A stretch of DNA of 64,000 nucleotides, from the NCBI GenBank assembly GCA_905221605.1, contig CAJNDS010002230.1:280001-344000 (forward strand), read 5' to 3'. How positions within the stretch are numbered: the first letter of the stretch is position 1; each line of letters starts with the position of its first letter. The stretch comes from Symbiodinium natans (Eukaryota; Sar; Dinophyceae; Suessiales; Symbiodiniaceae). The translations under genes were made by a program, and so were the position numbers. Positions 40,146 through 51,103 of this stretch are shown one piece after another. Under the pieces are notes generated by a model. That model saw only the letters and a program-made list of their open reading frames with translations. It was not told the origin of the DNA and searched no databases.

Positions 40146-40632
40146 CTCACCCTTGTTGTCCGTTGCCCTGCAGAACTGCGGGCGCAATGGGGCCAAACTC
40201 CAGAAGCACATGCAATGCCCAACGACCGAGGCAAAAAACACGCTGATTTCCATGATGGGCCTGCGTTGGGTCTATTCGATAGTGTTCCGGGGTACCGAAC
40301 AGGGCCCAACTTAAAAAAAGGGGTCGGAAGAATTTCTAATCGTCCCCTCTTATGGTCCCCATACAATCATACTATAATACCCCCCCCCCCGCCCAAAACC
40401 CTATTCTGATTCTTCAAGCCCCTGTATTATCTGGATCGACGGCCCTGGTTTTAGGCTTCGGGTGTCATGGCCGCTCTCGCAGTCTGAGAGCTGAACCATG
40501 CATCCTTTTGCACGCCGGCGTTCCTCTTTGATGTCTCCTCTCAATATATTGGGCCTTGTTTTGGGGGCTTCCGTTAGTCAGGATCGGATCTTCCACTCCC
40601 TCTTTTTTTAAAGCCCCCAAGAGCCCCCCAAG
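40146..40632. other. 3' flank with C tract
   Basis: Presumed 3' untranslated or intergenic DNA with a short poly-C run (40380-40392) and frames of no recognised content. Confidence 0.4.
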
Positions 40633-40732
40633 CCCTAAACCCTAAACCCTAAACCCTAAACCCTAAACCCTAAACCCTAAACCCTAAACCCTAAACCCTA
40701 AACCCTAAACCCTAAACCCTAAACCCTAAGCC
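40633..40732. repeat. interstitial telomere-like array, C-strand
   Basis: About 14 almost perfect CCCTAAA units. They are followed by an island (40733-40851) open in two frames, one reading KAPAPEAAVRPGAYSPRAEE, then a G-strand cluster (40852-40886). Confidence 0.95.
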
Positions 40733-41122
40733 CTGAAAGAATCAAAGCGCCTGCGCCCGAGGCAGCTGTCCGACCGGGAGCTTACTCCCCACGAGCCGAG
40801 GAGGTCTCGGAGCTTGCGGAGAGTGCTTAAGCTTCTTAGGGCTTAGGAGGATTTTAGGGTTTAGGGTTAGGGTTTAGGGTTTAGGGTCATTACCGTGATG
40901 TAGGGTTTCTTTGGGGAGGCTTATGTTTTGGGTTGCAGACTTGGGACTTCGCAGGGGGGGAGGTGCTCAGAACCATTCTCCAGGGCCCAGAAACTGGTAC
41001 CTTTTCGAGTTTAGGGTTTAGGGTTTATTTAGGGTTTAGGGTGAGAACCGTAAAAAAAAACCTTGAATACTCAGGCGTCACCTCTGCCTGTCAAATCTAT
41101 ACATCATCACTCCTGGAACCTG

Positions 41123-41234
41123 CCCTAAACCCTAAACCCTAAACCCTAAACCCTAAACCCTAAACCCTAAACCCTAAACCCTAAACCCTAAACCCTAAAC
41201 CCTAAACCCTAAACCCTAAACCCTAAACCCTAAG
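41123..41234. repeat. interstitial telomere-like array, C-strand
   Basis: About 16 perfect CCCTAAA units, then unique DNA with a repeated GGAGCTCCGGGTTTT. Confidence 0.96.
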
Positions 41235-41379
41235 AAAGCCTAGGGTCCTCCATTGCTTTTGGAGCTCCGGGTTTTGGAGCTCCGGGTTTTTGGACCTTTC
41301 CTCAAAGTTCCGGGGGCCTTCGCCATTCTTGCTTGAGAAGACGCCTGAAGTCTCCTAAACTTCCCGAAGCTCTTTAACC

Positions 41380-42187
41380 CCAAGTCCCTTGAACCCTTAA
41401 GCCCTTAAACCCCTGAACAACCCCGAAACTGCCTAAACCGCCTAAGCCCCTAGACCCTTAAACCCCTAAACCGCCCAAACCTCCCAAACCCCTACACCCT
41501 AATCCCGTTAAGCCCCTAAGCCCTAAACCCCACCCTAAGTCCCACCAACCCTAACCCCTCAACCCTACATCCTCTTTTTCATATGAACACTCTAAAGCTA
41601 ATGCCCAATTTGGAATAAGGTCAATTTTGGGTCCCAACCCTTACGTCATCGGGTATAAGGTCAATGTTGGGTGCCAACGATTTGGTACCAACCCTCATGT
41701 ACGGGTCAATTCCGGGCACCAACCCCAATGCCTAATTCGGTATAAGGTCAACCGAAAGAAGACAATTATGTTGCTTATTGGTCCGAAAGGCTTCAGGCCA
41801 TACCTTCGGAAAGAGTTTGAGGATGGGGTAAGATGAACAATATGTAAAGCAACATATCTCCGAATGTTGTGAGAAACTAATGGGCGGGGTGGGTATGATC
41901 CCGTCGCTCGACCCTCGCGCCGCCCTCAGAAGTAGGGGCCGGCTTGGTTGCTTGACAAGCGAAGGGCCTCGACTGAGATGCACTAGAACCCTAGCAACCG
42001 TACCAGCCCAACCCTACCAACCCTACCAGCCCTACCAACCCTGCCAACCCTACCAACCCTACCTACCAACCCTACCAACCCTACCAACCCTGGCAACCCT
42101 AGCAACCCTACCAACCCGAGCAAGCCTACCAACCCTAAATCCTAAACCCTAAACCCTAAACCCTAAACCCTAAACCCTAAACCCTCA
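41380..42187. repeat. degenerate C-strand repeats, GGTCAA repeats and CCAACCCTA array
   Basis: 41380-41570 is a heavily diverged CCCTAAA array. 41611-41760 holds about four diverged copies of ATAAGGTCAATNTTGGGTNCC. 41990-42135 is an array of CCTACCAAC/CCAACCCTA units, which grades into CCCTAAA at 42136-42187. Confidence 0.75.
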
Positions 42188-42355
42188 AGACAAAATAAAT
42201 AGAAATTGTAGGTGATATCATTCGGAATTTCCCAAGCTATTTGTCTAAACTGCTGACGCACCGAGTTTAAGTAAATTATCCCAAAACACCTGGGAGGCTA
42301 AATGTTCATTTTCCTTAAACCTATGGGGCCTGCCCAAAAGACCTAACAAACAAAA
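42188..42355. other. AT-richer unique spacer
   Basis: Unique, AT-richer sequence with no open frame of note. Confidence 0.5.
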
Positions 42356-42620
42356 GCCGGGCCTCCCCTGAATACTAAATTACGAAGCGGGGCCTCCCCC
42401 GAATACTGAAGTACAAAGCCGAGTCCTCCCGAATACTAGATTCAGAAGCCGGGCTTCCCCCGAAGACTAAATTACGAAGCCGGGCTTTCCCCGAATACTA
42501 AGTTATGAAGCCGGGGCTCCCCCGAATACTCAAGGGCTCCCCCCGAATACTAACTTACGAAGCCGGGCCGCCCCCGAATACTAAATTACGAAGCCGGGGC
42601 TGCCCGGAATACTAAATTAC
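42356..42620. repeat. about 30-bp tandem repeat, nine copies
   Basis: Contiguous units of the form GCCGGGCCTCCCCCGAATAC then TAAATTACGAA, with point changes and one shortened copy near 42520. No spacers lie between units. Confidence 0.88.
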
Positions 42621-43235
42621 GCCACCGCCCACCCCCCGCCCCCCCACGCCGACCCCTAAAACCCCAGAGATCGAAAACCGGAAGTGAGCGAATCCTCGGC
42701 AGGCACACTGCCCATGCGCCCCCTGTGGGGGTCTCCAGGCTCTTCCCGCAAGGAGAGGAACTGCAATCCACCCCCTCCAACCCAACTCAAAGGGATATGT
42801 TCGATCAAAATTGCCATATGCAACATGAAGACTCATAAACTCAACTCAAAATTGCCCATGCAATGCGAAGCTTGTTGTGACACACTCCATACAGGAGTCT
42901 CCTCACTTTGGGCCGATGGCTGATACGCAAGCAAGGTGACAGCTCAGTTGAAGTAAAATAAAAACATCCTGAGCAAACACAAGATACACTCCAAAAACAG
43001 CACCTTCAACCTGAGTAAGTCTGCAGGGATATTTGTTTTAAAGCGGAAAAAACGCTCAGCTTCGCTGCAAAACAGCTCTTCAAAAACGGTTTCAAAAACG
43101 GCTCATTACTGACTCAATAATGACGCAATAATGACCTAATGTTGAAAAACAAGTTTCGCTCAATACTTTTGCTCAAAACGTTTCGCTCAAGACGTTTCGC
43201 TCAAAACGTGATTGGGACCCAAACCCTATCCAATT
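42621..43235. other. unique DNA with short AACGTTTCGCTCA repeats
   Basis: 43120-43215 holds repeated GCTCAAAACGTTTC and CAATAATGAC motifs. Short overlapping frames at 42586-42923 lack a recognisable domain. Confidence 0.5.
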
Positions 43236-44246
43236 TCTATAAACCCTGAACCCTAAACCCTAAGCCCCAAACCCTGAACCCTAAACTCTCAACCCCAAAC
43301 CCTAAACCCTAAGCCCTAAATTTTAAGCCCTAAACCCTAAACCCCAAACCATCCGAACCGCACAGCCGACGTGAGGACGGCCGCCGCGTGGCGGCCGCGG
43401 CGCTGGCTGCGGAGGCGTCGGCAGCGCGCCGATGCTGGTGCCTTTGCAGCGTGTTCAGGGCTTCCGGGGGTTTAGGGTTTAGGGTTTAGGGTTTAGGGTT
43501 TGGGTTTAGGGCTTAGGGCCCTGGGTTTAGGGTTCAGGGTTTAGGGTTTTAGGGCTTAAATTTCCCCAAGATATCTTAAGAAGGAGGACCAAAATAAGGC
43601 CCGCAATCTTGGAGGTCATTGGGGGGGATTTAGCACCCCCTATTTTCACCCTATTAAGGACCATTAAAATAAGGGGGGGGGGTTCGGTTTAGGTTTTAGT
43701 GTTTAGGGTGTTATCAGGGCTTGGGGGGGGGGGGTATGCGGGGTCTAGAGTTGATAGGGTTTCGGGTTTGTAGGGCTTAGGGCGTACACCTCCCCCCGTT
43801 TGCACGGTTGGATATCTTAAACAGGAGGACCAGGGTAGGGTTTAGGGTGAGGGGTTTAGGGTTAGTCGGGTTCAGGGTTGGGGGCTTCGGGTCAGGAGGG
43901 TTAGGAGGGTTTACGGTTCAGGGTTTGTGGGGTTGGGGGTTTAGGGTGACTAGGGTTTGTAGGGTTTAGGGTTAGGGCCCAAGGGATCAAGAAGAGGGTC
44001 TAGGGCTTAGGGTGTGGGGCTTGGGGTTGTTCGTGTGTGGAGCACATTGGCTACACCGCAGAAGTTCAAGGGCCCATTGTATTTAAACATGGAGGCAACA
44101 TATTTGCCCACGCTTGGTGGTAACCCCCAAACCCTAAACCCTCAACCCTAAACCCTAAACCCCTAAACCCTAAACCCCAAACCCTAAACCCTAAACCCTA
44201 AACCCTGGTACCTTCGGGAATATCTACAATAGGGAGACTTGAGCAG
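43236..44246. repeat. telomere-like arrays with a GC-rich island
   Basis: C-strand units at 43240-43350. A GC-rich island at 43351-43467 is open in a frame reading GRRVAAAALAAEASAARRC (weak exon candidate). G-strand units run from 43468-43557 and 43840-44010, and C-strand units from 44125-44210. The motif GATATCTTAA..AGGAGGACCA occurs twice (43570 and 43811). Confidence 0.75.
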
Positions 44247-44321
44247 GAGGAATGGCGACCTGGAGCTGCTCAATGGCACATGGGCCGCCGGTCTCCAGAA
44301 GCCATCCCTTCCCCCGCTTCG
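44247..44321 (+). CDS. candidate exon, function unknown
   Basis: After GAGCAG the frame contains RNGDLELLNGTWAAGLQKPS and ends at CTTCG|GTTTAGGG. It is flanked by a C-strand array (with about 35 bp between) and a G-strand array. No domain recognised. Confidence 0.4.
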
Positions 44322-44664
44322 GTTTAGGGTTTAGGGTTTGGGGTTTAGAGTTTAGGGTTTAGGGTTGTTGTTAAGCCCTAAACCCTAAACACCTTAAACC
44401 CCAAAACCCGGAAGCCCATAAACAGCAAAAAACAAGCCCCGAAACCCTTAAACTTCCTAACAACTCTGAGACCCGAAGCAGCCGCAAAGCTCCTAAACCC
44501 CCCAAGCGTTCGGTTGAAGGTTTCGGACTTCTTTGCCCCCTGAAGACTCGCCTTGAGTGGGGACGCGACAGGCCCCGAAGCCCTTTTAGTTTGGTTTTTT
44601 GTGGTTTAGGGGTTCGGGCTTTGGGATTGTAAGCCATCCCAGATTCCTCCCTATAAACCACATG

Positions 44665-44702
44665 TGTATATGGATATATATATATATATATATATGTATA
44701 CA
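44665..44702. repeat. TA dinucleotide microsatellite
   Basis: GTATATGGATATATATATATAT...GTATAC. A similar tract lies at 60537-60568. Confidence 0.9.
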
Positions 44703-44890
44703 CACAGATCTTTTCCCCATACGCTCGATGAAGCCTTTGAGGCCTCTTGTCTAGGGGGTAATGTTTCAGGGTTCAGGATGTAGGGTGTAGGGTGTACCTG
44801 AATAGATCCTTCTCAGGAGCTGCTGTTCACCAGCAACGGTGATGCTTGATGGGCACTGGGTGTGATTTTGGACCAGGAATCTACTTGGAG

Positions 44891-45080
44891 GACCCTCAAA
44901 ACCCTCTAGACCCTCTAAACCCTCTAAACCCTTTAAACCCTCAAAACCCTCTAAACCCCCTAAACCCTGTAAACCCTCTAAACCCTCTAAACCCTCTAAA
45001 CCCTCTAAACCCCCTAAACCCTGTAAACCCTCTAAACCCTCTAAACCCTCTAAACCCTCTAAACCCTCTAAGCCCTTCAA
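44891..45080. repeat. nonamer array CTAAACCCT
   Basis: About 21 copies of a nonamer, CTCTAAACC in rotation, a CCCTAAA derivative with two added bases. Because nine is divisible by three, both strands are open (PLNPLNP on plus, GLEGLEG on minus). These frames are artefacts of the repeat. Confidence 0.92.
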
Positions 45081-45450
45081 ACCCAACCCCAAAACCTAAA
45101 CCCTCTACTCGCTAAGCCCTAAACCCTCTACCCTCTGAACCCTAAACCCTCCGAACCCTAAACCCCTAAAACCCTTCCACCCCAAACTGTCAACTTTAAG
45201 GATGTCGAGTTTAGGTTGAGGATTCAGGGTTCAGGGTTTGGGGTGTGGGGTTGAGGGATCCCACCTCCAAGGTTTACGGCAAAAGGGCTTACGGCTGGGT
45301 TTCAGGGGTTTAAGAACCCAAGAGCCCCCTCAGGAATGATCACTTGCAGGGGTCGCCCATGAACTCTCCGCAGCCTTTCTCCGAACGGAAAGCTCACGCG
45401 GTCCGTTTCTTCGACCCTGCCTGTAAAAAAGGGTAGGGAGGTTCAGTCAC

Positions 45451-45628
45451 ATGGGTGGTTGTCTGAATTAGGATCCCTTTTTTGGGCTCGTACCCCTTAA
45501 AATGAGGAGCCCCAGGCCTAGACCATAAACCCTAAAACCTACACCCTAAAGCCTAAACCCTAAACCCTAAACCCTAAACCCTAAAACCCTGACCCAAAAG
45601 GGACCCTACATTAGAGAACTACCCACAT
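45451..45628. mobile_element. TIR element enclosing telomere-like repeats
   Basis: The left end ATGGGTGGTTGTCTGAATTA then GGATCCCTTTT matches the inverse of the right end (CCAAAAGGGACCCT then ACATTAGAGAACTACCCACA) over about 36 bp with several differences. The interior carries CCCTAAA units (45525-45590). Same family as 19405-19514, which lacks the repeats. Confidence 0.72.
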
Positions 45629-46611
45629 CGTGCCGCAGTCCAACAGACTGGGAGATGCTCCGACCATCGGAGGCCTTGTTAAGTCACCAGGTTCAACCGA
45701 GGGCCCCATGGCCTTGCGGTGCAATACGGGTTTAGGGTTTAGGGTTTAGGGTTTAGGGTTTGGGGTACACCCTCCATGGCTTTAAGTTGAGATTCGGAAT
45801 CCCCGCAAGCTCTTTATTACTTCTTCTTTCTCCTGTACAAGTAACCATATATCACTGGATTTAGAGAGCACACGTGACGAGGAATTTCCTGTTGTAGCTT
45901 CTAAACAAGAAGGCGCCGCTCACCACATCACCAACATTTTTGAACAAAGGGATTCCCAAGACCCTAAACCCTAAACCCTAAACCCCAGGCCCTAAACCCT
46001 GAACCCTAAGCCCTAAACCCTACACCATAAACCCAAAACCCATTCTTAGGCTTTGGCCAGGTGTCGGGCTTATGTCCCAAAACCCTGAACCATAACCCTA
46101 AGCCCTAAGCCCTAAACCCTAAACCAAAAACCCTAAACCCTAAACCCTAAACCCTAAACCCTAAACCCTGAGTACTCGCAGCTCAGGACGTCGACCGGGG
46201 CGATGCCCGGTGCCTTGCCGACAGCGAGCGCTCTTCTATTGTTGAGTTTAGGGCTTAGGGTTTGGGGTTTAGGGTTTAGGGTTTGGGGTTTAGGGTTTAG
46301 GGTTTAGGGTTTGGGGTTCCAAACCCTAGCCCCTAAACCTCAAGCCTTCAACCCTAAACCTGAGAATCCTCAAACCCTAAACCTGAGCTCCACGAATGCA
46401 AAGCCCCAAATGAGTCAAGCCCTCTTCTGCCTTTTCCATCCCCAAACCCTAAACCCTAAACACCCTAAACACCCTAAACACCCTAAACACCCTAAACACC
46501 CTAAACGCCCTAAACACCCTAAACACCCTAAAAACCCTAAACACCCTAAACCCTAAACCTAAATCCTAAACCCTAAACCTAAACCCTAAACCCTGAACCT
46601 CCCCCTCACCC
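45629..46611. repeat. telomere-like arrays, including a CACCCTAAA nonamer run
   Basis: G-strand 45729-45765; C-strand 45960-46030 and 46080-46170; unique island 46171-46244; G-strand 46245-46320; nonamer ACACCCTAA at 46457-46553; C-strand to 46600. Confidence 0.88.
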
Positions 46612-46692
46612 TGGAGGCGCATCTTGGGTGACGCAGCCGCAGGCTTTGGCGACTTCCAGCCCCTGAAGCTCGACACTGGGTGGCGCCTTTAA
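46612..46692 (+). CDS. candidate terminal exon
   Basis: The frame reads WRRILGDAAAGFGDFQPLKL then DTGWRL and TAA at 46690. It lies between a C-strand array upstream and a G-strand cluster downstream. Glycine/aromatic-rich and protein-like, but no domain and no clear acceptor. Confidence 0.35.
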   Translation, partial: WRRILGDAAAGFGDFQPLKLDTGWRL

Positions 46693-47089
46693 GGTACATT
46701 TTCTAGGGAATTGGGTTTGGGGTTTAGGGTTTAGGGTTTAGGTTTAGGGAGAGGCCGTTAGTTTCTTGCTTCATATGAAAGCACAGCTCAGGACAGCGTG
46801 CGGCAGGAGATAGATGTCCAGGCTCTGGGTTTTGGAGTGGGTTGCTAAACCGTTCAATGCCCCGGCCTGAGAATCCTGCGTTTTTCGGGTTTAGGGGTTT
46901 AGGGGTTTAGGGTTTTGGGGGGTTTAGGATCTCTCGGCTTTAGGGTGTCAAGGAGTTCAGCGCTTCCAAGCAATCCATAAGAAGCCATTCTAGACCCTAA
47001 GTCGCGCCATTTCACGCGCAGACCTAAGCCCTTAACACCATCCAAATCCCAAGCTCAACACGTCCTGCTCTTCCGTCTCCACGCCAAGC

Positions 47090-47262
47090 CCGAAACCCTA
47101 AACCCTAAACCTGAACCCTACACCCTAAACCCTAAACGCTAAACGCTAAACCCTAAACCCTAAACCCTAAACCCTAAACCCTAAACCCTAAACCCTACAC
47201 CCTAAACCCTAAACCCTAAACCCTAAACCCTGAACCTTGAACCCTGAACCCTAAGCCCAAAA
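47090..47262. repeat. interstitial telomere-like array, C-strand
   Basis: CCCTAAA units with CCCTACA, GCTAAA and CCCTGAA variants; the central part is perfect. Confidence 0.93.
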
Positions 47263-47279
47263 ACCTAAAATGAGTGCAG

Positions 47280-47359
47280 GCTGGAAGGCTGCGGAACCGT
47301 CTTTCCCTCAAGCCCTGGCCGGGCCCGCTGATGCCAAAGGGCCAGGAAAGAAGCCATAA
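47280..47359 (+). CDS. candidate exon
   Basis: After AGTGCAG one frame reads AGWKAAEPSFPQALAGPADA then KGPGKKP and TAA. A second frame is also open, so the call is weak. C-strand telomere-like units lie on both sides. Confidence 0.3.
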
Positions 47360-47564
47360 ACCCAAAACCCAAACCCCTGACCCCTGAACCCCAAAGCCCT
47401 AAACCCTAAACCCTAAACCCGAAACCCTAAACCCTGAACCCGAAATCCGAAACCCGAAACCCTTCTGGAGTAAAAGGCTTAGGACTTCAGTTGCATCGGT
47501 TGAGGAGGCCTGCAGGCTGGCGGTGTAGTTGGTTTAGGGTCTAATTATTTCCTGGCAGTTGCAG

Positions 47565-47700
47565 TGGCCGAGCTTGTTTCGGATCCTGACAGGCAGGCCC
47601 CATGAGGTTGCGCAGTTGCCTTCGCAAAGCAAGAGCTGCTGGTACTTTGGGATGCCCCTCTTGCCCAAGGGCACATGCACCCCGCCTCAAATGACCCGAA
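47565..47700 (+). CDS. candidate exon, function unknown
   Basis: After CTGGCAGTTGCAG the frame contains WPSLFRILTGRPHEVAQLPS then QSKSCWYFGMPLLPKG. Composition is strongly protein-like. The 3' limit is unclear; a pyrimidine-rich stretch with two further acceptor-like AGs (TTTTACAG, ATTTGCAG) follows. An alternative frame from the first AG reads VAVAELVSDPDRQAP and stops. Confidence 0.42.
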
Positions 47701-48488
47701 ACTCTACACCCTCTCTTCCTTTTTTTTACAGCTTTTTATGCTTTATTCTTTCATTTGCAGTTGTTTGTTTTTTTTTGGTTTTTGTTCGTATTTGGCGCTT
47801 TTTGGGAACATGTGCTCTCGCAGCCGGCTTCGAGCTCGCCCTGCCATTCGTTTATCCCCACTGCCCGAAACCCCCCAAATACCCCAAAAGCCTGAAGCCT
47901 CAGGCACTCGAACCCTAAAGCCCTAAAACCTCAAGCGCTAGAATCACTAGAACCCTAAAGCCCCCCCGAAAGCCCCACTTCTGCGGTTGTTGCAGCCAGG
48001 CTACCACCGCCCTTGGGGCCGCTACTCTCTGAGCTGCAGGTAGCGCTGTACCCAAAATCGGAGTTGATAGTTGAGCAGAAGGGCCTGTCGTTTCGATCTA
48101 GGTCTCCCCTGCGCCCCTTCGCCCCCTCCTGAGAAATAGATTTTCCCGGAGGGCAGCCCCAGCCCTACTGCAGGATGCAGAAGTCGTCCTCAGCTTGGAC
48201 CATCGCTTTGAGGCAGGGGCCTCCCTACCCCGAACCCAAACCCCATGACCGTAAAGACCTCAACCCGTACACTTTGACTTGCGAGGTGGAAGGCTTTAAG
48301 TTTAGGTTTGGGGTCCAAACCCAGGGTCGTTCGGCGGGAAAGCTTTTGGGCAGGCTTCGCGGCTTTAGGGGAGGTTGTTATGTAGGATTCTTGCCGTGTT
48401 TCAAGTCAAGGGTTAGAAGGGTTTAAGGTTTACGCAACTACAGAGTTACCGTGTTCAAGCTTTAGGGTTTAAGGCTTAGGGTTGCAAG
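47701..48488. other. T-rich tract, unique DNA and short clusters
   Basis: 47718-47800 is T-rich with acceptor-like ends. Diverged CCCTAAA-type units lie at 47865-47960. Unique DNA follows, with G-strand clusters near 48300 and 48460. No confident exon. Confidence 0.45.
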
Positions 48489-48563
48489 AGCAGAGCCCTT
48501 GCAAGGCCTACGGCGATGCCCGCCTCCGGATCGTGCTGGCCAGCGCTTTTGGGAAAGTTCGGG
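48489..48563 (+). CDS. candidate exon, function unknown
   Basis: After TTGCAAG the frame reads EQSPCKAYGDARLRIVLASA then FGKVR and ends at CGG|GGTTAGG. All three frames are open, but this one has the most protein-like pattern. Confidence 0.35.
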
Positions 48564-48629
48564 GTTAGGGGCGTTGCATCCTAAAGCCCTGAACCCTTAA
48601 CCCCGTAAAGCCCACTTCCCTGTAAGCCC

Positions 48630-48704
48630 TAAACAAACTCCCCTAAACCCTAAACCCTAAACCCTAAACCCTAAACCCTAAACCCTAAACCCTAAACCCT
48701 AAGC
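48630..48704. repeat. interstitial telomere-like array, C-strand
   Basis: About nine CCCTAAA units, then unique DNA to 49000. A TGTAAACCC nonamer stretch lies at 49000-49035. Confidence 0.93.
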
Positions 48705-49079
48705 TCCCCACATCCACAAAGCATAGGCCAGATTCTCAGGAGTCTCGCAGCTCTTCAAATCCAAATCCATGATCCTTAGCTCCCTCATGCTGTGAGCACG
48801 TACACGCCCCTACAGACCCCGAAGGGCCTAACACCCCAAGTCTGCTACAACGCAAGGGGGGGGGCTCCCCACTTTGTGGAGGAAGAAAGAGGTTTTGCCA
48901 AGAGAACAAACCACCTAAGGAAGGGTCCCGACCGCACCCACACCAAGGGCGGAGCAAAACTGCTGTGCTTGGGGCTTTTAAATGCTGCGCCCGGTGCCTG
49001 TAAACCCTGTAAACCCTGTAAACCCTGTAAAGCCTGCAAACCGCAAACCTGTAAAACTCTGTAAGCCTTATTAACCCGA

Positions 49080-49390
49080 TGAACCCTAAACCCTAACCCT
49101 AAACCCTAAACCCTAACCCTAAACCCTAAACCCTAAACCCTAAACCCTAAACCCTAAACCCTAAACCCTAAACGCTAAACCCTAAACCCCTAAAAACCCT
49201 AAACCCTAACCCTAAACCCCCTAACCCTAACCCTAACCTAAACCCTAAAAACCCAAACCCTAACCCTAAACCCGAAACCCTAACCCTAAACCCTAAACCC
49301 TAAACCCTAAACCCTAACCCTAAACCCTAAACCCTAAACCCTAAACCCTAAACCCTAAACCCTAAACCCTAAACCCGAACCCTAATGCCC
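49080..49390. repeat. mixed CCCTAAA / CCCTAA array
   Basis: About 300 bp of C-strand units in which heptamers CCCTAAA alternate with hexamers CCCTAA, the human/vertebrate-type length. This mixture is rarer elsewhere in the window. Confidence 0.92.
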
Positions 49391-49439
49391 CCAAAACCCT
49401 AAGCCCTCAGCCCCGAAACCCCTGAACCCCAAACGATAG

Positions 49440-49492
49440 GAGCGGCTGGATCGCTCCCTCCGGCGGCGCAGCGGGGAGGAGCTGCAGGCCAG
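49440..49492 (+). CDS. weak candidate exon
   Basis: The island after the array reads ERLDRSLRRRSGEELQA in one frame, an amphipathic charged helix. 53 bp; the splice sites are poor. Confidence 0.28.
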
Positions 49493-51025
49493 TCCCCCCT
49501 TTATTTATTTTTGTCATTTTTTTTATATTTTATGACATTTTGTGTTAGTTTTTTCATGATTTTGGCTTTTAGGGTTTAGGGTGCAGGGTTTGGGGGTTCC
49601 GGCGTTTGGATTTGGGCTTCGGGGTTTGGAGTTTCGGGTTCCGGGGCTCAGGGTTTAAGGGCTTTGGGCATGCCGGCGCTTCAACTGTAGGGGCTTCGTT
49701 GTTTTAAAGGCTTCGGGGACTTCAGGGATTTGGCTTCAGAGTCAACTAAGCCCCTGAACCCGATCTCCCCCCTAAGCTTTAAACCCCTCGCCCCAATTCC
49801 TCACCTGCAGTTTTTGACCCTTGCACGGTACCCTCAAACCTACATCCCGCAATGCCTCAAGCCCAAGAACCTCCTGAGAACCCCCGAGAACCCCGAATCT
49901 GCAAACCGTATATCCCCAAACCCTAAACAAATGCCCAAGTCTAAACCCTAAACCCTGAACCCCAAACCCTAAACCCTAAACCCTAAACCCTAAACCCTAA
50001 ACCCTAAACCCTAAACCCTAAACCCTAAACCCTAACCCCCAAGTAAGGGCCTAGCGTCCTGGCTGCCCCTCCGCTCCAGTTCCTTGGCGGGCCATTTTAG
50101 AATTCACAGGATCTTCTTAAAGTTTGTTTGGGGGTTAGGGTTTAGGGTTAGGGTTTAGGGTTCAGGGTTCAGGGTTCAGGGTTCAGGGTTTAGGGTTTAG
50201 GGTTTAGGGTTTAGGGTTTCTCCCCACACCCTAAGCAGAAAGACCTTGCTCCAGGGCACCTTTTTGACGGGGCTTGCACTGTGAACCCACCCTCAGCTTC
50301 ATTGCACCCCTGAACTTTCCACAGGGAATCTGAGGAGGGCGGGCGGAGGAAGAGTAGGGAGGAGACCCTAAACCCCAAAACTCCGAAAACCCTAAGCCCC
50401 TAAACCCCAAAACTCTTAAAACCCTAAGCCCCTAAACCCGATCCACCCCTAGAGAGAGCCCGCAAGCCATACGCTTCCAAAGCCTAAACCCCAAAAACTC
50501 CTAAGCTCCCAAAGCCCTAAACCCTGAACTCCTAAACTCCTAAGCCTAAGACCCTAAAACCCTAAGCTCCCAAACTCCGAAAGCCCTAAACCCTGAACTC
50601 CTAAGCTCCCAAAACTCCTAAAGCCCTAAGCCCCGAACTCCTAAACTCCTGAGCTCCTAAAACCCCAAAACCCTAAACTCCTAAGCTCCTAAACTCCTAC
50701 AGGTCTAAACCTAAACTCCTAAACTCCTAAAACCCTAAACCCTGAACTCCTACATCGAGGCTACGGCTTTCCTCAGCTTCTCGGTGAGTTGGGGCCTGGC
50801 CGCTTCGACACAACGCTGCTGGAAGGCTTGGTCAAGCGCTCGAGAGCTTGATGCTGTCTGCGCTAAACCCCTAAACCCTGAACCCTAAACCCTAAACCCT
50901 AGACTCTGAACCCTCAACCCTTAACCCCTAACCCCTAAACCCGAAAGCCCTAAACCCCTAACCCCTAAACCCTCAACCCTAAACCCTCAACACGAAGCCC
51001 TCAACCCTCAACCCTAAACTCGAAG
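49493..51025. repeat. telomere-like and CTCCTAAA-type degenerate arrays
   Basis: An AT-rich tract (49497-49560); C-strand array 49940-50035; G-strand array 50130-50220; 50365-50755 is a run of CTCCTAAA/CCCTAAG/ACTCCTAAG variants; C-strand array 50865-51020. The island 50757-50860 is open in two frames and contains GTGAGT at 50787, so it may hold an exon. Confidence 0.8.
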
Positions 51026-51103
51026 CCCCTCCCTCGGGAGGCGACCTTCGGATCAGCCGGGGCGCTCCACCCTTCAAGGTCCCGACAAGGGCTTCAGCTC
51101 AAG
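51026..51103 (+). CDS. candidate exon with canonical donor
   Basis: The frame reads APPSGGDLRISRGAPPFKVP then TRASAQ and ends at CAAG|GTAAAG, one of the few near-canonical donors here. C-strand array upstream, G-strand array downstream (51130). Confidence 0.4.

Noticed and set aside
42356-42620. CRISPR-like appearance of about 30-bp repeats
   Set aside because: Units are contiguous with no spacers, and the setting is eukaryotic; it is an ordinary tandem repeat.
44665-44702. TATA-box promoter
   Set aside because: It is a TA microsatellite, and dinoflagellate promoters generally lack a canonical TATA box.
44766-45115. Open frames with GLEGLEG and PLNPLNP repeats
   Set aside because: Both arise from a nonamer telomere-derived array on opposite strands.
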